57,872 nt of DNA, taken from an uncultured Colwellia sp. Lineage in GTDB: Bacteria > Pseudomonadota > Gammaproteobacteria > Enterobacterales > Alteromonadaceae. The position numbers and the translations under genes are program-made. The stretch is taken from assembly GCA_913058405.1 (NCBI GenBank), contig CAJXRC010000006.1:1-57872 (forward strand). The letters run 5' to 3'. How positions within the stretch are numbered: position 1 is the stretch's first letter; the number at the start of each line of letters is the position of its first letter. This document shows positions 18,283 through 27,430 of this stretch, piece after piece. The notes under the pieces are model-generated. The model saw only the letters and a list, made by a program, of their open reading frames with translations. It was not told the origin of the DNA and searched no databases.

Positions 18283-20994
18283 ATGACAATTAATATAATG
18301 AAATTTATATCGCCTTTTTATTTGGTATTAATAACAATGTTATTTAGTTGCGATTCAAGTACTGAAGCCGATATTAAGAAATATAAGTTGTCTATCGTAT
18401 TTGAAAGCACTAATAGTGCTATTGGCGAAGTAACCATTCAACCAAATAATATTACTTGTAAAAGCAATTGTACCAAAGAGATCATTGATGGCACTATTGT
18501 CCAGTTAACAACTAGGACAAAGGACGGCTCAAGCTTTATCGGCTGGGGAGATAACTGCTTAAATGACACCCATTGTCAGTTATCCATGAACGAAAATAAA
18601 ACAATTCAAGCTAAATTCATCAAAACAGCTCTTGAATATACACTGTCGGCTAAAACAACTATCGGCGGCTCTATATCTTTTGATAATGGCTTAGCAGAGT
18701 GTTTTAATAGTTGCGGATATAATTTTGTTAAAGGTGAGCAAGTTACCCTCATATCCAGCCCCAAATATGGCTATGATTTTGTTGGTTGGAGAGGTGCGTG
18801 TACAGGAAATGTATCTTGTACTATAACTATTGAAAACCATACCAGTGTTCAAGCTTTATATACAACAACATCAAAAGTTGTCAACAATAGCATTGTAATT
18901 ACAGAGCCCCACGATAAAAAACAGGTTAATTATCCAATACAATTTGGTAGACCGTTTATTAAAGGTGAAATTACCGACTTTCCACAAGTTCTCATTGATG
19001 GTGTTGAAGTTGAGAGTCAAGCCGATGTTAAACAACGCCATGATGACGGCAGTGTAAAACATGCCATTATCAGCTTTATCTTACCTTCATTACCTGAAAA
19101 TGCTCATAAAACAATAACCTTTACTAATAAGGTACTAAGCAACAACGTCCCTTTGACACCAATTGAAATGTTAGACGAAGCATTCGACTTTGAAGCGATT
19201 ATGAAGTTTTCTTTTCCTGAAGAGAAAATAGTTTCGGCAAGAGCGATGTTAAAAAATGGTAATTTTGAATATTGGCAACAAGGGCCTATTGCAACGACTA
19301 TCTTATTAAAGGATAACTCATTTAACAGGCGATTCGATATAGGTGGTGATGAATATAAATCAATTCATCCTTCAATGTACGTTACTTTTTGGAAAGACAT
19401 CAATAAGTATTCTGTTAGATTTATCAGTGAAGTTAGTAATACTGAATTCTTGCAAGATTTAAACTACGATGTTGAGCTTTTAACAGGCATGACAAACGAT
19501 AGTCATTACCAAAAAGAAAACTTTTTTCATCATGCAAAAACTCGATGGACTAAAAAATTCTGGCACAAAAATAAACTAGAGCCTTTATCGATCAATCATA
19601 ATTTAGCTTACTTGGCCAAAACGTACTTTCTGCCTAACTTTGATCCAAGCATCAACATTCCAGAGTCCCGAATTGAAGGTTATTATAATAATTGGTTAAA
19701 CGCAGCAAAAGATATCGCTGATACTGGCTTATGGCAAAAGGCAATGGCTGTTCCTGGCGGAAGAGATGACTTAGGTATTTATCCTACATGGGTAATGTTA
19801 TGGCTCTATTCTGGCGACTGGAGAATGGAGGAAATCTCCTTAATTCAATCTGAACTTGCTGGTTCTTGGCCTTTCTTTATAAGAGAAGGTAAATCAGGAA
19901 GATTTTTTGATTTTGCTAGAACTATTCCTGGCATAGGAAAACCAATATCTATTGCTCCTATGGGGCGACCAACCTACTGGATGGAAAAACCTACGTGGCG
20001 TCAAATTAATCAAGATGATCAAATAGCGGGAGTCATCCCATTAACAAAATCGAAATGGACGCCTGATACAGCTCATCACCCTGATATATCAACAGTTCAA
20101 TATTTACTCTCTGGCGATTATTATCACTTGGAACAAATGTATTTTTCTTCTGCCTACATAACAGGTAATAGTGCTGGATATGCCGTTAATTCAGTCTTTG
20201 GTAGGGGAAATCCAGGGAGTGTAGGAGCTCTCTATAAAGGAGAAGTCAGAGAGCAAGGTTGGGCACTTAAGATAAGAGCACATACGATTTCAATCGCACC
20301 AGATAGCCACCCAGAAAAAGAATATTACACCCGACTTTTAAATAACTCATTAAAGTCATGGGAGGGTATATACCAATTAAATCAGTTCACACATGGTGAC
20401 GACCCTATTTGGCTTCATGGTAAAAATATTATTGGTCCTGCTAAGTTTAAAAATTTCACTTCAATAATAAATATATGGGCTCACCCAACAACAGATGGTA
20501 GAAGAGTTAACTCCGATTTTTATAAAACAAACGAAGTTAGCATGGCATTTGGTCCTTGGATGCAATATATCGTTACCATATCCTTAGGGAGAGCTGAAGA
20601 GTTGGGGTTTTGTACTACAGAGTTAAAGTCATTTGCCGGTAAATTATTAATTGATATATTAACTAATCCTAATATTAATCCTGCAATCTTTGCTACTTGG
20701 TCTTTTCCTACAACAGACACGCAAAACAATCCTCTCACTAGCTTTCAAGCAATCAATGATACATTTTCTTCTAGTTATATAAAGACATTAGAAAAAGAAC
20801 TATCCAGTTCATATATCGAAACTAATATGAGCCCACAATTAATAGCCGCGGGGGCAGTGTCTTACTTAACTAACTTGAAAAATCATTCTAAAGCGTGGGA
20901 TTATGTTTCTCGATATGTACTCTCAAAGCCAAACATCACATTAAACCCTAAATGGGCAATATTACCTAGAACTTACTTTCCTGAATGTAAATAA
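18283..20994 (+). CDS. Large lipoprotein with B-repeats and a RIFT-barrel-like domain
   Basis: A 903-residue predicted lipoprotein (leader ending MLFSC, Cys23; the Phe at -2 is unusual). Two repeats of about 75 residues (35-110 and 115-192) have the divergent InlB B-repeat pattern with cysteines: GWGDNC with C-QLSM in the first, GWRGAC with C-TITI in the second. Residues about 203-300 (ITEPHDKKQVNYPIQFGRPF, VKQRHDDGSVKHAII) resemble the N-terminal RIFT barrel of YetA/PcRGLX-type polysaccharide-acting proteins. The remaining 600 residues are rich in Trp and Tyr, consistent with a helical sugar-binding toroid. A role as surface glycan hydrolase or lyase is inferred, not shown. It follows the acylation pair by 91 bases. 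Confidence 0.7.
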   Translation: MTINIMKFISPFYLVLITMLFSCDSSTEADIKKYKLSIVFESTNSAIGEVTIQPNNITCKSNCTKEIIDGTIVQLTTRTKDGSSFIGWGDNCLNDTHCQLSMNENKTIQAKFIKTALEYTLSAKTTIGGSISFDNGLAECFNSCGYNFVKGEQVTLISSPKYGYDFVGWRGACTGNVSCTITIENHTSVQALYTTTSKVVNNSIVITEPHDKKQVNYPIQFGRPFIKGEITDFPQVLIDGVEVESQADVKQRHDDGSVKHAIISFILPSLPENAHKTITFTNKVLSNNVPLTPIEMLDEAFDFEAIMKFSFPEEKIVSARAMLKNGNFEYWQQGPIATTILLKDNSFNRRFDIGGDEYKSIHPSMYVTFWKDINKYSVRFISEVSNTEFLQDLNYDVELLTGMTNDSHYQKENFFHHAKTRWTKKFWHKNKLEPLSINHNLAYLAKTYFLPNFDPSINIPESRIEGYYNNWLNAAKDIADTGLWQKAMAVPGGRDDLGIYPTWVMLWLYSGDWRMEEISLIQSELAGSWPFFIREGKSGRFFDFARTIPGIGKPISIAPMGRPTYWMEKPTWRQINQDDQIAGVIPLTKSKWTPDTAHHPDISTVQYLLSGDYYHLEQMYFSSAYITGNSAGYAVNSVFGRGNPGSVGALYKGEVREQGWALKIRAHTISIAPDSHPEKEYYTRLLNNSLKSWEGIYQLNQFTHGDDPIWLHGKNIIGPAKFKNFTSIINIWAHPTTDGRRVNSDFYKTNEVSMAFGPWMQYIVTISLGRAEELGFCTTELKSFAGKLLIDILTNPNINPAIFATWSFPTTDTQNNPLTSFQAINDTFSSSYIKTLEKELSSSYIETNMSPQLIAAGAVSYLTNLKNHSKAWDYVSRYVLSKPNITLNPKWAILPRTYFPECK

Positions 20995-21055
20995 TTGAAG
21001 TAAGTTCGTACATCTAATCAAATTCAGTCACACCTCATGAGACACAACAATTGTA

Positions 21056-22165
21056 CTATTTATCTTTTTGTAATGAGTGCTGATTGGTATAATTTTTAAT
21101 AATTAATGAGCTGAACAGTTTAATCACTGTTTTCAGAGGCTTTTCAACATACAAAGCAATTAGGTACGAGAGTAAACTTATAAAACTAATAGCAAGTAGC
21201 GGTAGAATAAAACTAGCCTTCGCGGGAATAAAAGGAGATAACTTTATAATCAAAGCAATCATCATGTTTTCATGCAGTAAATATAAAGGGTAACTGACAA
21301 ATCCCATAAAAACGAGAAACCTATGACTTAAAAAGCTTTGTAAACTCTTTATTTTTAGAGATATTGCAAAGAAAAAAGACAAACTCATAATTGCAACAAA
21401 AAGTGCAATACTCTCCTTTTGAATTGCTAATATTACAGAGCTGATGACACAAAAAACGATCCCTAAAGCAAACCAATTATTGTTCTCTTCTTTATTTGTT
21501 AAATAAAATGCAGCTCCTGCAGAAAACCAGCCAAAATATTCAAAACTCAATAAATGAAAAATTGAATGTATATAAGAAAGTAGCATATTATCAGTATATT
21601 GAGTTAATAAAGATAAAATAACCCAAGAAACTAAACAGGAAAATAATGCGAAAACTAATTTGTGACTACCAACGATGAAATATAATAATGCAGCAATAAG
21701 ATAGAATTTAAATTCAACATATAACGACCAAAAAGTTCCTTCTAAACTGGAAAAACTTATACCTGTTAACTTAGTCAAAATGTAGGGTTCAATAAAAGTT
21801 AAACCTGGAATGAGACTACTTATTTGTGGTTCACCTAGCGGGCGTTCAACAAAAAAACCAGAGCTAAAAAAAATAACCATGGAACAAATGAACATAGCAG
21901 GGAACAACCTAAGCCACCGTTGGTATATAAACCCTTGTATAGTAGTACACTTTTCAAGGGTCATCAATATGACATAACCAGAGAGCAAAAAGAACAATTG
22001 TACTCCAAGAAAACCAAACTTGAATAAAGGAAAATCAGAAAAAACAGACTGGTAAGGTGTAATATCGACCCAGCGACTGTACGCGTGGTAAAAGACAACT
22101 AAAAGTATTGCTAAGCCTCTGTGGCCGTCGAGATAATTAATTCTTTGCATTTTAGTCACTATCAT
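21056..22165 (-). CDS. Acyltransferase family 3 membrane protein
   Basis: A 369-residue polytopic protein of the acyltransferase-3 family, which O-acylates sugars of surface polysaccharides. The opening RINYLDGHRGLAILLVVFYH carries the family's conserved Arg and His. About ten membrane segments follow, with WSLYVEFKFYL in the centre, where the family has its second conserved Glu. It is the last gene of the minus-strand group ATP-grasp, PP-loop, manC, but a 165-base gap separates it from manC. It ends 61 bases from the convergent lipoprotein gene with no visible terminator. The acyl group and acceptor cannot be told from sequence. Confidence 0.88.
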   Translation of the reverse strand: MIVTKMQRINYLDGHRGLAILLVVFYHAYSRWVDITPYQSVFSDFPLFKFGFLGVQLFFLLSGYVILMTLEKCTTIQGFIYQRWLRLFPAMFICSMVIFFSSGFFVERPLGEPQISSLIPGLTFIEPYILTKLTGISFSSLEGTFWSLYVEFKFYLIAALLYFIVGSHKLVFALFSCLVSWVILSLLTQYTDNMLLSYIHSIFHLLSFEYFGWFSAGAAFYLTNKEENNNWFALGIVFCVISSVILAIQKESIALFVAIMSLSFFFAISLKIKSLQSFLSHRFLVFMGFVSYPLYLLHENMMIALIIKLSPFIPAKASFILPLLAISFISLLSYLIALYVEKPLKTVIKLFSSLIIKNYTNQHSLQKDK

Positions 22166-22330
22166 CCATATTTACAGGCTCATACTGAACAAGATATTCC
22201 TTTATACTTTTGATTCAAATATCATAATTTGCTTCATTCAAGTACACACCATCCGCTATATCATTCCCAAGATCCATTCTGTAAGATTATGTGGTTAATT
22301 AATTTCTTGGAATTATTAAGATTGAAGACC

Positions 22331-23746
22331 CTATGTACGACCATATTTATCTTCAAAACGAACAATATCATCTTCACCTAAGTAGCTACCTGATTGAACT
22401 TCAATCATTTCTAGCGGAAGTTTTCCTGGATTTTCTAAAGCATGTACAGCGCCAATAGGAATGTACACTGATTGGTTTTCACTGAGTAGTTTTGTATTTT
22501 CATCAATAGTAACCTTGGCAGTACCTGACACAATAACCCAATGTTCCGCTCTATGATGATGCATTTGAACTGAAAGCTTTGCCCCTGGCTTAACTGTAAT
22601 ACGCTTCACTTGAAAGCGCTCTCCAATATCAATGCAATCATATTTCCCCCATGGGCGATAAGCTTCTCGATGTAATACGGCTTCAGACCGATTCTCAGAT
22701 TTAAGCTGCTCAACGATTTTCTTTACTTCTTGTACCTTGTCTTTATTCGCAACTAACACAGCATCAGGTGTATCAATTATCACTAAATTATCAACACCTA
22801 CAGTGGCAATTAATTTATTTTGACTATGGATATAGCTATTAGTAGTTTGCTGAGCGATAACATCGCCTTTTAGCACATTTTTGTCTACATTTTGCTCACA
22901 CACTTCCCACAGGGCGGAATAAGAACCAACATCACTCCATCCGGCGTCAAGCGGAATAACCACTGCAGAGTCAGTTTTTTCCATCACTGCATAGTCAATA
23001 GACTCACTTGCGCAGGCCAAAAAGTCAGCCTTGCTTGGGCGAAGGAAATCTAAGTCTTGTTCAACGTCTTTCATCGCTTTTTGACACTTTTCTAAGATAT
23101 CACTGCGGTGTTTAGCCAATTCATCAATATAACGTGAGGCTTTAAATAAAAACATACCACTATTCCAAAGATAATCCCCTGAAGATAAATAATCATTTGC
23201 GACTTGTGCATTAGGCTTTTCTACAAACGTTGCCACTTCAAAAGTACCTGCCCCTTGCTCCCTGCCTTTTTTGATATAACCATAGCCTGTTTCAGCATGA
23301 GTAGGTACTATACCAAAAGTAACTAACTTTCCATCTTGTGCTGCAAGGCTTGCTTGTTCAACTGCTTGATGAAAAGCTACAGTATCTTGAATAACGTGAT
23401 CTGCGGCTAATACCAACAATAATGCATCTTTATCTTTTTCTAGCGCGTGAATAGCCGCTAACGCTACTGCAGGTGCTGTATTACGACCTTCTGGCTCTAG
23501 CAATATGGTGCTTTGTTCTTGTGATAATTGTCGGACCTGTTCCGCCACTAAAAATCGATGTTCTTCATTACAAATAAATAAGGGATCGCTACTGTTTTTA
23601 GGCAACCGCAATAACGTATCTTGCAACATACTAGTTTCATTAACTAACGGTAAAAATTGTTTAGGGAAAAGTGCGCGAGAAAGAGGCCAAAGTCGTGTGC
23701 CGTTGCCACCACACATAATGGCAGGAAAAATAACTGGATGACTCAT
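22331..23746 (-). CDS. manC: Mannose-1-phosphate guanylyltransferase/phosphomannose isomerase
   Basis: Bifunctional enzyme making GDP-mannose, the donor for mannose residues in exopolysaccharide. The N-terminal nucleotidyltransferase has [12 protein letters not shown] at 13-24 and FVEKP in the middle. The C-terminal cupin isomerase has [19 protein letters not shown] with metal-binding histidines. The start was set at MSHPVIFPA (471 residues), the usual length; an in-frame extension of 31 residues upstream is not family-like. It lies 110 bases downstream of the PP-loop gene. It is the only nucleotide-sugar synthesis gene in the window, so other sugars must be supplied from elsewhere. Confidence 0.95.
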   Translation of the reverse strand: MSHPVIFPAIMCGGNGTRLWPLSRALFPKQFLPLVNETSMLQDTLLRLPKNSSDPLFICNEEHRFLVAEQVRQLSQEQSTILLEPEGRNTAPAVALAAIHALEKDKDALLLVLAADHVIQDTVAFHQAVEQASLAAQDGKLVTFGIVPTHAETGYGYIKKGREQGAGTFEVATFVEKPNAQVANDYLSSGDYLWNSGMFLFKASRYIDELAKHRSDILEKCQKAMKDVEQDLDFLRPSKADFLACASESIDYAVMEKTDSAVVIPLDAGWSDVGSYSALWEVCEQNVDKNVLKGDVIAQQTTNSYIHSQNKLIATVGVDNLVIIDTPDAVLVANKDKVQEVKKIVEQLKSENRSEAVLHREAYRPWGKYDCIDIGERFQVKRITVKPGAKLSVQMHHHRAEHWVIVSGTAKVTIDENTKLLSENQSVYIPIGAVHALENPGKLPLEMIEVQSGSYLGEDDIVRFEDKYGRT

Positions 23747-23856
23747 ATATATTCCATTGAAGAGGTTATAAAGATAATCGTGCAAGTATAATAAGCGATA
23801 CTGATAGTGAGTAAAACCTATTTTATTTTTTGTGTTCAAATGAGCATAAATTTAGT

Positions 23857-25023
23857 TTACTCATCTTTACCTTCCATCGTAACTCTGTATTCCTTCCACA
23901 AACCACCACGCAACCTCGCTATATAACGTGTTAATTTTGGACCTAGAATAGATTTAATTAGTTCTTCTGTATGAAGCTTAATTAAGTAACGACGAGTTAT
24001 TCGTTTAAAAATTTTAACTTCATCATCACATTGATGTATGTAGGCTAGATTTAATAAGTCTTTTATAACAGGTAACCCCGACGTTCCGGATATGGTGATC
24101 TTATTAAGCTCTTTAATATCAACAATAGGGGCTAAACTAGCACAAGACACTTTTATTAGATGTAACGCTGCTCTCGTTCGTATGCATTTTGAACACTGAC
24201 CACAATTATGATCTATATTACCCCAACACACTTGTAAATTATCTAAAGCTTCAGGGTAGTCTGCTAAGAACTTTATTTTACTTGAACGTGACATTTCTAC
24301 ACCATCATGAATAACATCTCTCTCTTCTATACTCCATAAATGGTCAGTTAAAGGGTGTGAACTCCATGGAAAAAGATCGTCGTAAGTCAAACCTGTCGGA
24401 ATATACGTTTTACCAAAACCAAGAGAGATAGCAATGCCAGCTAACGTTAAACCATGCTGAAAATATATACTTATTTTTCTTTTTTCACTGAATTGCCTTA
24501 CATTACTATTAATATCTACCAGGGCTATATTAAACTTTTTAGCAAACAGTTTATTTTTCGCAACTAAATTACGCCATTGCGTTTGATTGTTTACAAGATC
24601 GAAACCAGCCAAAGTAATTAAGTGAGTAACTTCACGCTGATGCTGACAAAAACTATAAGCACCATCAACACCACCAGAATAAAAGCACCCTACGAGGTTA
24701 TTACCTACGCTGGCTCTTATTATTCCCCCTTTAATAGCAATTTTTTTTAAATCTTTATTCCAACAACTATAAATGTCCTGTAGCGTATCTATTCGCCTCA
24801 ATAATGTAGGAGAAATCACAATATCATCTCCCAGCTCAATTGCTTTATTACTGACCATTGCCTCTAATAGCGCTACTGCAATAAAAATCTCTCCTCTAGC
24901 TTCTAATTCAATACTGCGGGGAAAATCGAACCACACTATCTCACCATCAACTTTCGCGGACAGTTGTTGTCTACCTGCGACTTGCATGAGTGTTAATTCG
25001 CTAATTTTTAAAGGCTCACCCAT
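23857..25023 (-). CDS. PP-loop ATP-pyrophosphatase-like protein with Cys cluster
   Basis: A 388-residue protein I do not recognise by name. FYSGGVDGAYS (114-124) is a PP-loop, as in asparagine synthetase, QueC and N-type ATP pyrophosphatases that adenylate a substrate. C266 with NCGQCSKC (Cys274, 277, 280) looks like a zinc or cluster site, as in QueC. Residues 1-110 may be a separate recognition domain. Its start overlaps the end of the ATP-grasp gene by eight bases, so the two are translationally coupled and probably act together on a small molecule or sugar precursor. Function in amidation, nitrile or ligation chemistry is conjecture. Confidence 0.65.
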   Translation of the reverse strand: MGEPLKISELTLMQVAGRQQLSAKVDGEIVWFDFPRSIELEARGEIFIAVALLEAMVSNKAIELGDDIVISPTLLRRIDTLQDIYSCWNKDLKKIAIKGGIIRASVGNNLVGCFYSGGVDGAYSFCQHQREVTHLITLAGFDLVNNQTQWRNLVAKNKLFAKKFNIALVDINSNVRQFSEKRKISIYFQHGLTLAGIAISLGFGKTYIPTGLTYDDLFPWSSHPLTDHLWSIEERDVIHDGVEMSRSSKIKFLADYPEALDNLQVCWGNIDHNCGQCSKCIRTRAALHLIKVSCASLAPIVDIKELNKITISGTSGLPVIKDLLNLAYIHQCDDEVKIFKRITRRYLIKLHTEELIKSILGPKLTRYIARLRGGLWKEYRVTMEGKDE

Positions 25024-26113
25024 GATTTATCTCTTTAAGTTCACACGCAGCTTGTGCTAACAAAATTGAAGGAATTCTCGCATATGCTGCGCCATCTTTA
25101 TCCGGCTGTACATTAATCTCAATAACTACAGGCCCATCCCTTGTCATGCTCACATCTAAACCTGCAAAGCGGGTATAGGGTAATTTTCGCAATGTTTCAC
25201 ATGAACAATAAATTACGTCTTGCCAACCAGATAATATTATCCCTTCAAGTTGAGCGTGATTATCACAATGATGTGTTAGTTCTTCACGATATGGCGTTGA
25301 GGTTAGCAACCCCTTATCTAATGTGCCTGTATTGATATCAATAGGACACATAATACCACCAGCATCACCATTGTCGGTCAGCGAACCATTTCGACCAATA
25401 CGAAAATAAGCACCTATTACATTAATGCCTTGTTCAGTCTGTAGTACCCAAGTCCGTACCGTATTAACACTGCTTGTGTTGAACTTTGCATACTCTGGGC
25501 ATTGTTCTACATAAGATTCAAATAATAAGCCTTCATTAGCAAGAAGGTCTGCATAATTTTCAAGTAGTTGTTGTAAAGTTTTCTCATTTTTTTTTATTAG
25601 AGACTGTATTATGATATCCGAGTTATCATTTTCTTTTATTTTAATTTTTCCTGCATAAAAACCATTACCACCCGAGCCTTCTGGTAACTTTACACAAATT
25701 TTATTACCTTGGTAACTAGAGAGTAAGAGCTCTAATTCAGCAGTATTAGTTAGGACACCACCCTCGCTATCAAAACCGTTTGAAGGATGATAAAAGCCAA
25801 TAAATTTCGCCGTTGGGATATTAGCGAGTGTTAATAAGGCTTTCTCTGTTAATTTATTTTGAGTAATCTTACGATAGGGTTTTGGATTTAAGACAGCTAA
25901 AGCTTTATGATAATCTGCATCACTTAAATGCTCGCATTTCTCTTGCCATGACATTTTTTTATCTGCCATACCGGCTAGTAAATAATACTGAGGACCTATA
26001 GATCTTAGAATAGAAAACTTAATTACTTCTGCAATAAGACTAACGAGGCTTCTCTTATACCTTCTTGACTCTAATTTAAGATATGAATAAGTGGATCTAA
26101 TCTTCATCAACAT
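25016..26113 (-). CDS. Sugar-transfer-associated ATP-grasp protein
   Basis: A 365-residue protein of the ATP-grasp group found in polysaccharide loci. VKLPEGSGGNGFYAG (about 140-154) supplies the phosphate-binding loop. SSVNTVRTWVL, RIGRNGSLTDNGDAGG and VVIEINVQPD near the C-terminus give the metal- and ATP-binding residues. ATP-grasp enzymes activate a carboxylate as acylphosphate and join it to an amine or thiol. Here the partner may be a sugar acid or an amino acid decorating the repeat unit, which is inference. The start is ATG at 26113 or the third codon (26107). It is the first gene of the minus-strand group and is divergent from the glycosyltransferase gene. Confidence 0.82.
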   Translation of the reverse strand: MLMKIRSTYSYLKLESRRYKRSLVSLIAEVIKFSILRSIGPQYYLLAGMADKKMSWQEKCEHLSDADYHKALAVLNPKPYRKITQNKLTEKALLTLANIPTAKFIGFYHPSNGFDSEGGVLTNTAELELLLSSYQGNKICVKLPEGSGGNGFYAGKIKIKENDNSDIIIQSLIKKNEKTLQQLLENYADLLANEGLLFESYVEQCPEYAKFNTSSVNTVRTWVLQTEQGINVIGAYFRIGRNGSLTDNGDAGGIMCPIDINTGTLDKGLLTSTPYREELTHHCDNHAQLEGIILSGWQDVIYCSCETLRKLPYTRFAGLDVSMTRDGPVVIEINVQPDKDGAAYARIPSILLAQAACELKEINHG

Positions 26114-26156
26114 ATACTAACTCTCAATAAAGTTACTTAGTAATGATAAGCTTATT

Positions 26157-26184
26157 TTGTTATCGGCATTTTCTTCAGTATAGT
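26157..26184 (+). promoter_or_regulatory. Candidate sigma-70 promoter of the GT4-flippase pair
   Basis: TTGTTA (26157-26162) and TATAGT (26179-26184) are separated by 16 bases and lie 37 bases before the start codon at 26222. An opposing TATACT overlaps at 26177-26182 on the minus strand and may serve the divergent ATP-grasp gene, so the two groups could compete for polymerase. Read by eye only. Confidence 0.5.
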
Positions 26185-26221
26185 TAGCAACCTGACTTTT
26201 ACTAATCAAGCTTCAAAAAAC

Positions 26222-27430
26222 ATGACAAAATCTATTCTATTTATCTTTTTAGACTACCCGCCAAAGTCAGGCCCTGGAGCCCAGAGGAATTTTTACCTCA
26301 ATAAACATTTCAGTCAGTTAGGTTGGCAAACAAAAGTATTAACCATAACTATAAAAAATAAGGAAGTGAATGACAATTCATGTGACGATAAGGAAGTAAT
26401 ACGTGCTTATGGTAAAGATGCCACTCAAGTCTTCTCAATTAAGGGAAAGTACCCCAAGTTTATTGAAATCCCGGACCGCTGGTACCTCTGGATACTACCT
26501 GCCATCATAAAGGGTTATAAGGCAGGGAAAAATAATAATTTTAATTATATTTATGCTAGTTTTCCAAGTTATTCTAGTACCATCGTGGGAACATTTTTAA
26601 GTAAAATATTAAATAAACCTTTGATAGTAGACTTAAGGGACCCCTTTCGTTTTCGTTATGATCCTGAAAACATGCCTGTACATTGGTTATATCGTTGGTT
26701 AGAGAAAAAAACAATAACTCAAGCAAGTTTACTCATTACTACGACACCAGAATGTTCAGAGTTTTATTCAAAACTTTATCCTGAATTCCCCAGTAATAAT
26801 ATTCACGTAATCCATAACGGTTTTGCAAAAGAATTTCATGATGAGTTTGAAGTTCCACAAAAATTAAAAAGTTCACAGCCTTTTACTTTATTACACTCAG
26901 GTATTTTATATCAAATAGGGCGTAACCCTGATGTTTTATTAAAAGCGATTCATTTTTTGGTTTCACAAGGAGAGATAAAAAAAGGTCAATTTATTTTGCG
27001 TTTTAGAGGCGCTAATATTTGGCCAGCATTATCACTCCAAATTGATGAATTAGGGTTAACTGACTTCGTTGAATTCAAAGAACGTATATCCTACACCCAA
27101 GCTATCGAAGAGATGTCCGTTGTGAGTGCCAACGTATTAATTCAAAATAGTTTATTTAATTTGCAAGTACCTAGTAAATTGTATGATATATTGGCGCTGA
27201 AAAAATCATTGTTAGCTATTACAGATAAGCAGGGAGCACTAGCAAAAGAAATGACACATCTTGACCTACCTTATTTTTCTAGCACTGTAGAAGAGACTGT
27301 AATATTACTTAGAAAACTCATGAATGTTACTCCGGTTCCGTTAACCAACAATAGTTTAAATTGCCGTAACAGATACAACATGAATCAAAAATTGTCTAAA
27401 ACACTTAACTCTTTTCTAAAACCCTCATGA
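26222..27430 (+). CDS. Glycosyltransferase family 4 protein
   Basis: A 402-residue cytoplasmic glycosyltransferase of GT-B fold. FLDYPPKSGPGAQRNFYLN at the N-terminus is the acceptor-side glycine-rich loop. The C-terminal donor half shows LHSGILYQIGRNPDVLLKAI and VLIQNSLFNLQVPSKLYDIL, with the Glu of the usual EX7E replaced by a P-S-K-L-Y-D arrangement as in WbuB-like enzymes. It overlaps the flippase gene by four bases (ATGA), so the two are coupled. It likely adds one sugar to the lipid-linked repeat unit. Donor and acceptor cannot be predicted. Confidence 0.85.
   Translation: MTKSILFIFLDYPPKSGPGAQRNFYLNKHFSQLGWQTKVLTITIKNKEVNDNSCDDKEVIRAYGKDATQVFSIKGKYPKFIEIPDRWYLWILPAIIKGYKAGKNNNFNYIYASFPSYSSTIVGTFLSKILNKPLIVDLRDPFRFRYDPENMPVHWLYRWLEKKTITQASLLITTTPECSEFYSKLYPEFPSNNIHVIHNGFAKEFHDEFEVPQKLKSSQPFTLLHSGILYQIGRNPDVLLKAIHFLVSQGEIKKGQFILRFRGANIWPALSLQIDELGLTDFVEFKERISYTQAIEEMSVVSANVLIQNSLFNLQVPSKLYDILALKKSLLAITDKQGALAKEMTHLDLPYFSSTVEETVILLRKLMNVTPVPLTNNSLNCRNRYNMNQKLSKTLNSFLKPS

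Noticed and set aside
22200-22300. Short minus-strand frame (MDLGNDIADG...) between acyltransferase and manC
   Set aside because: Only 20 codons, no ribosome-binding site and no recognisable parent gene; probably chance.
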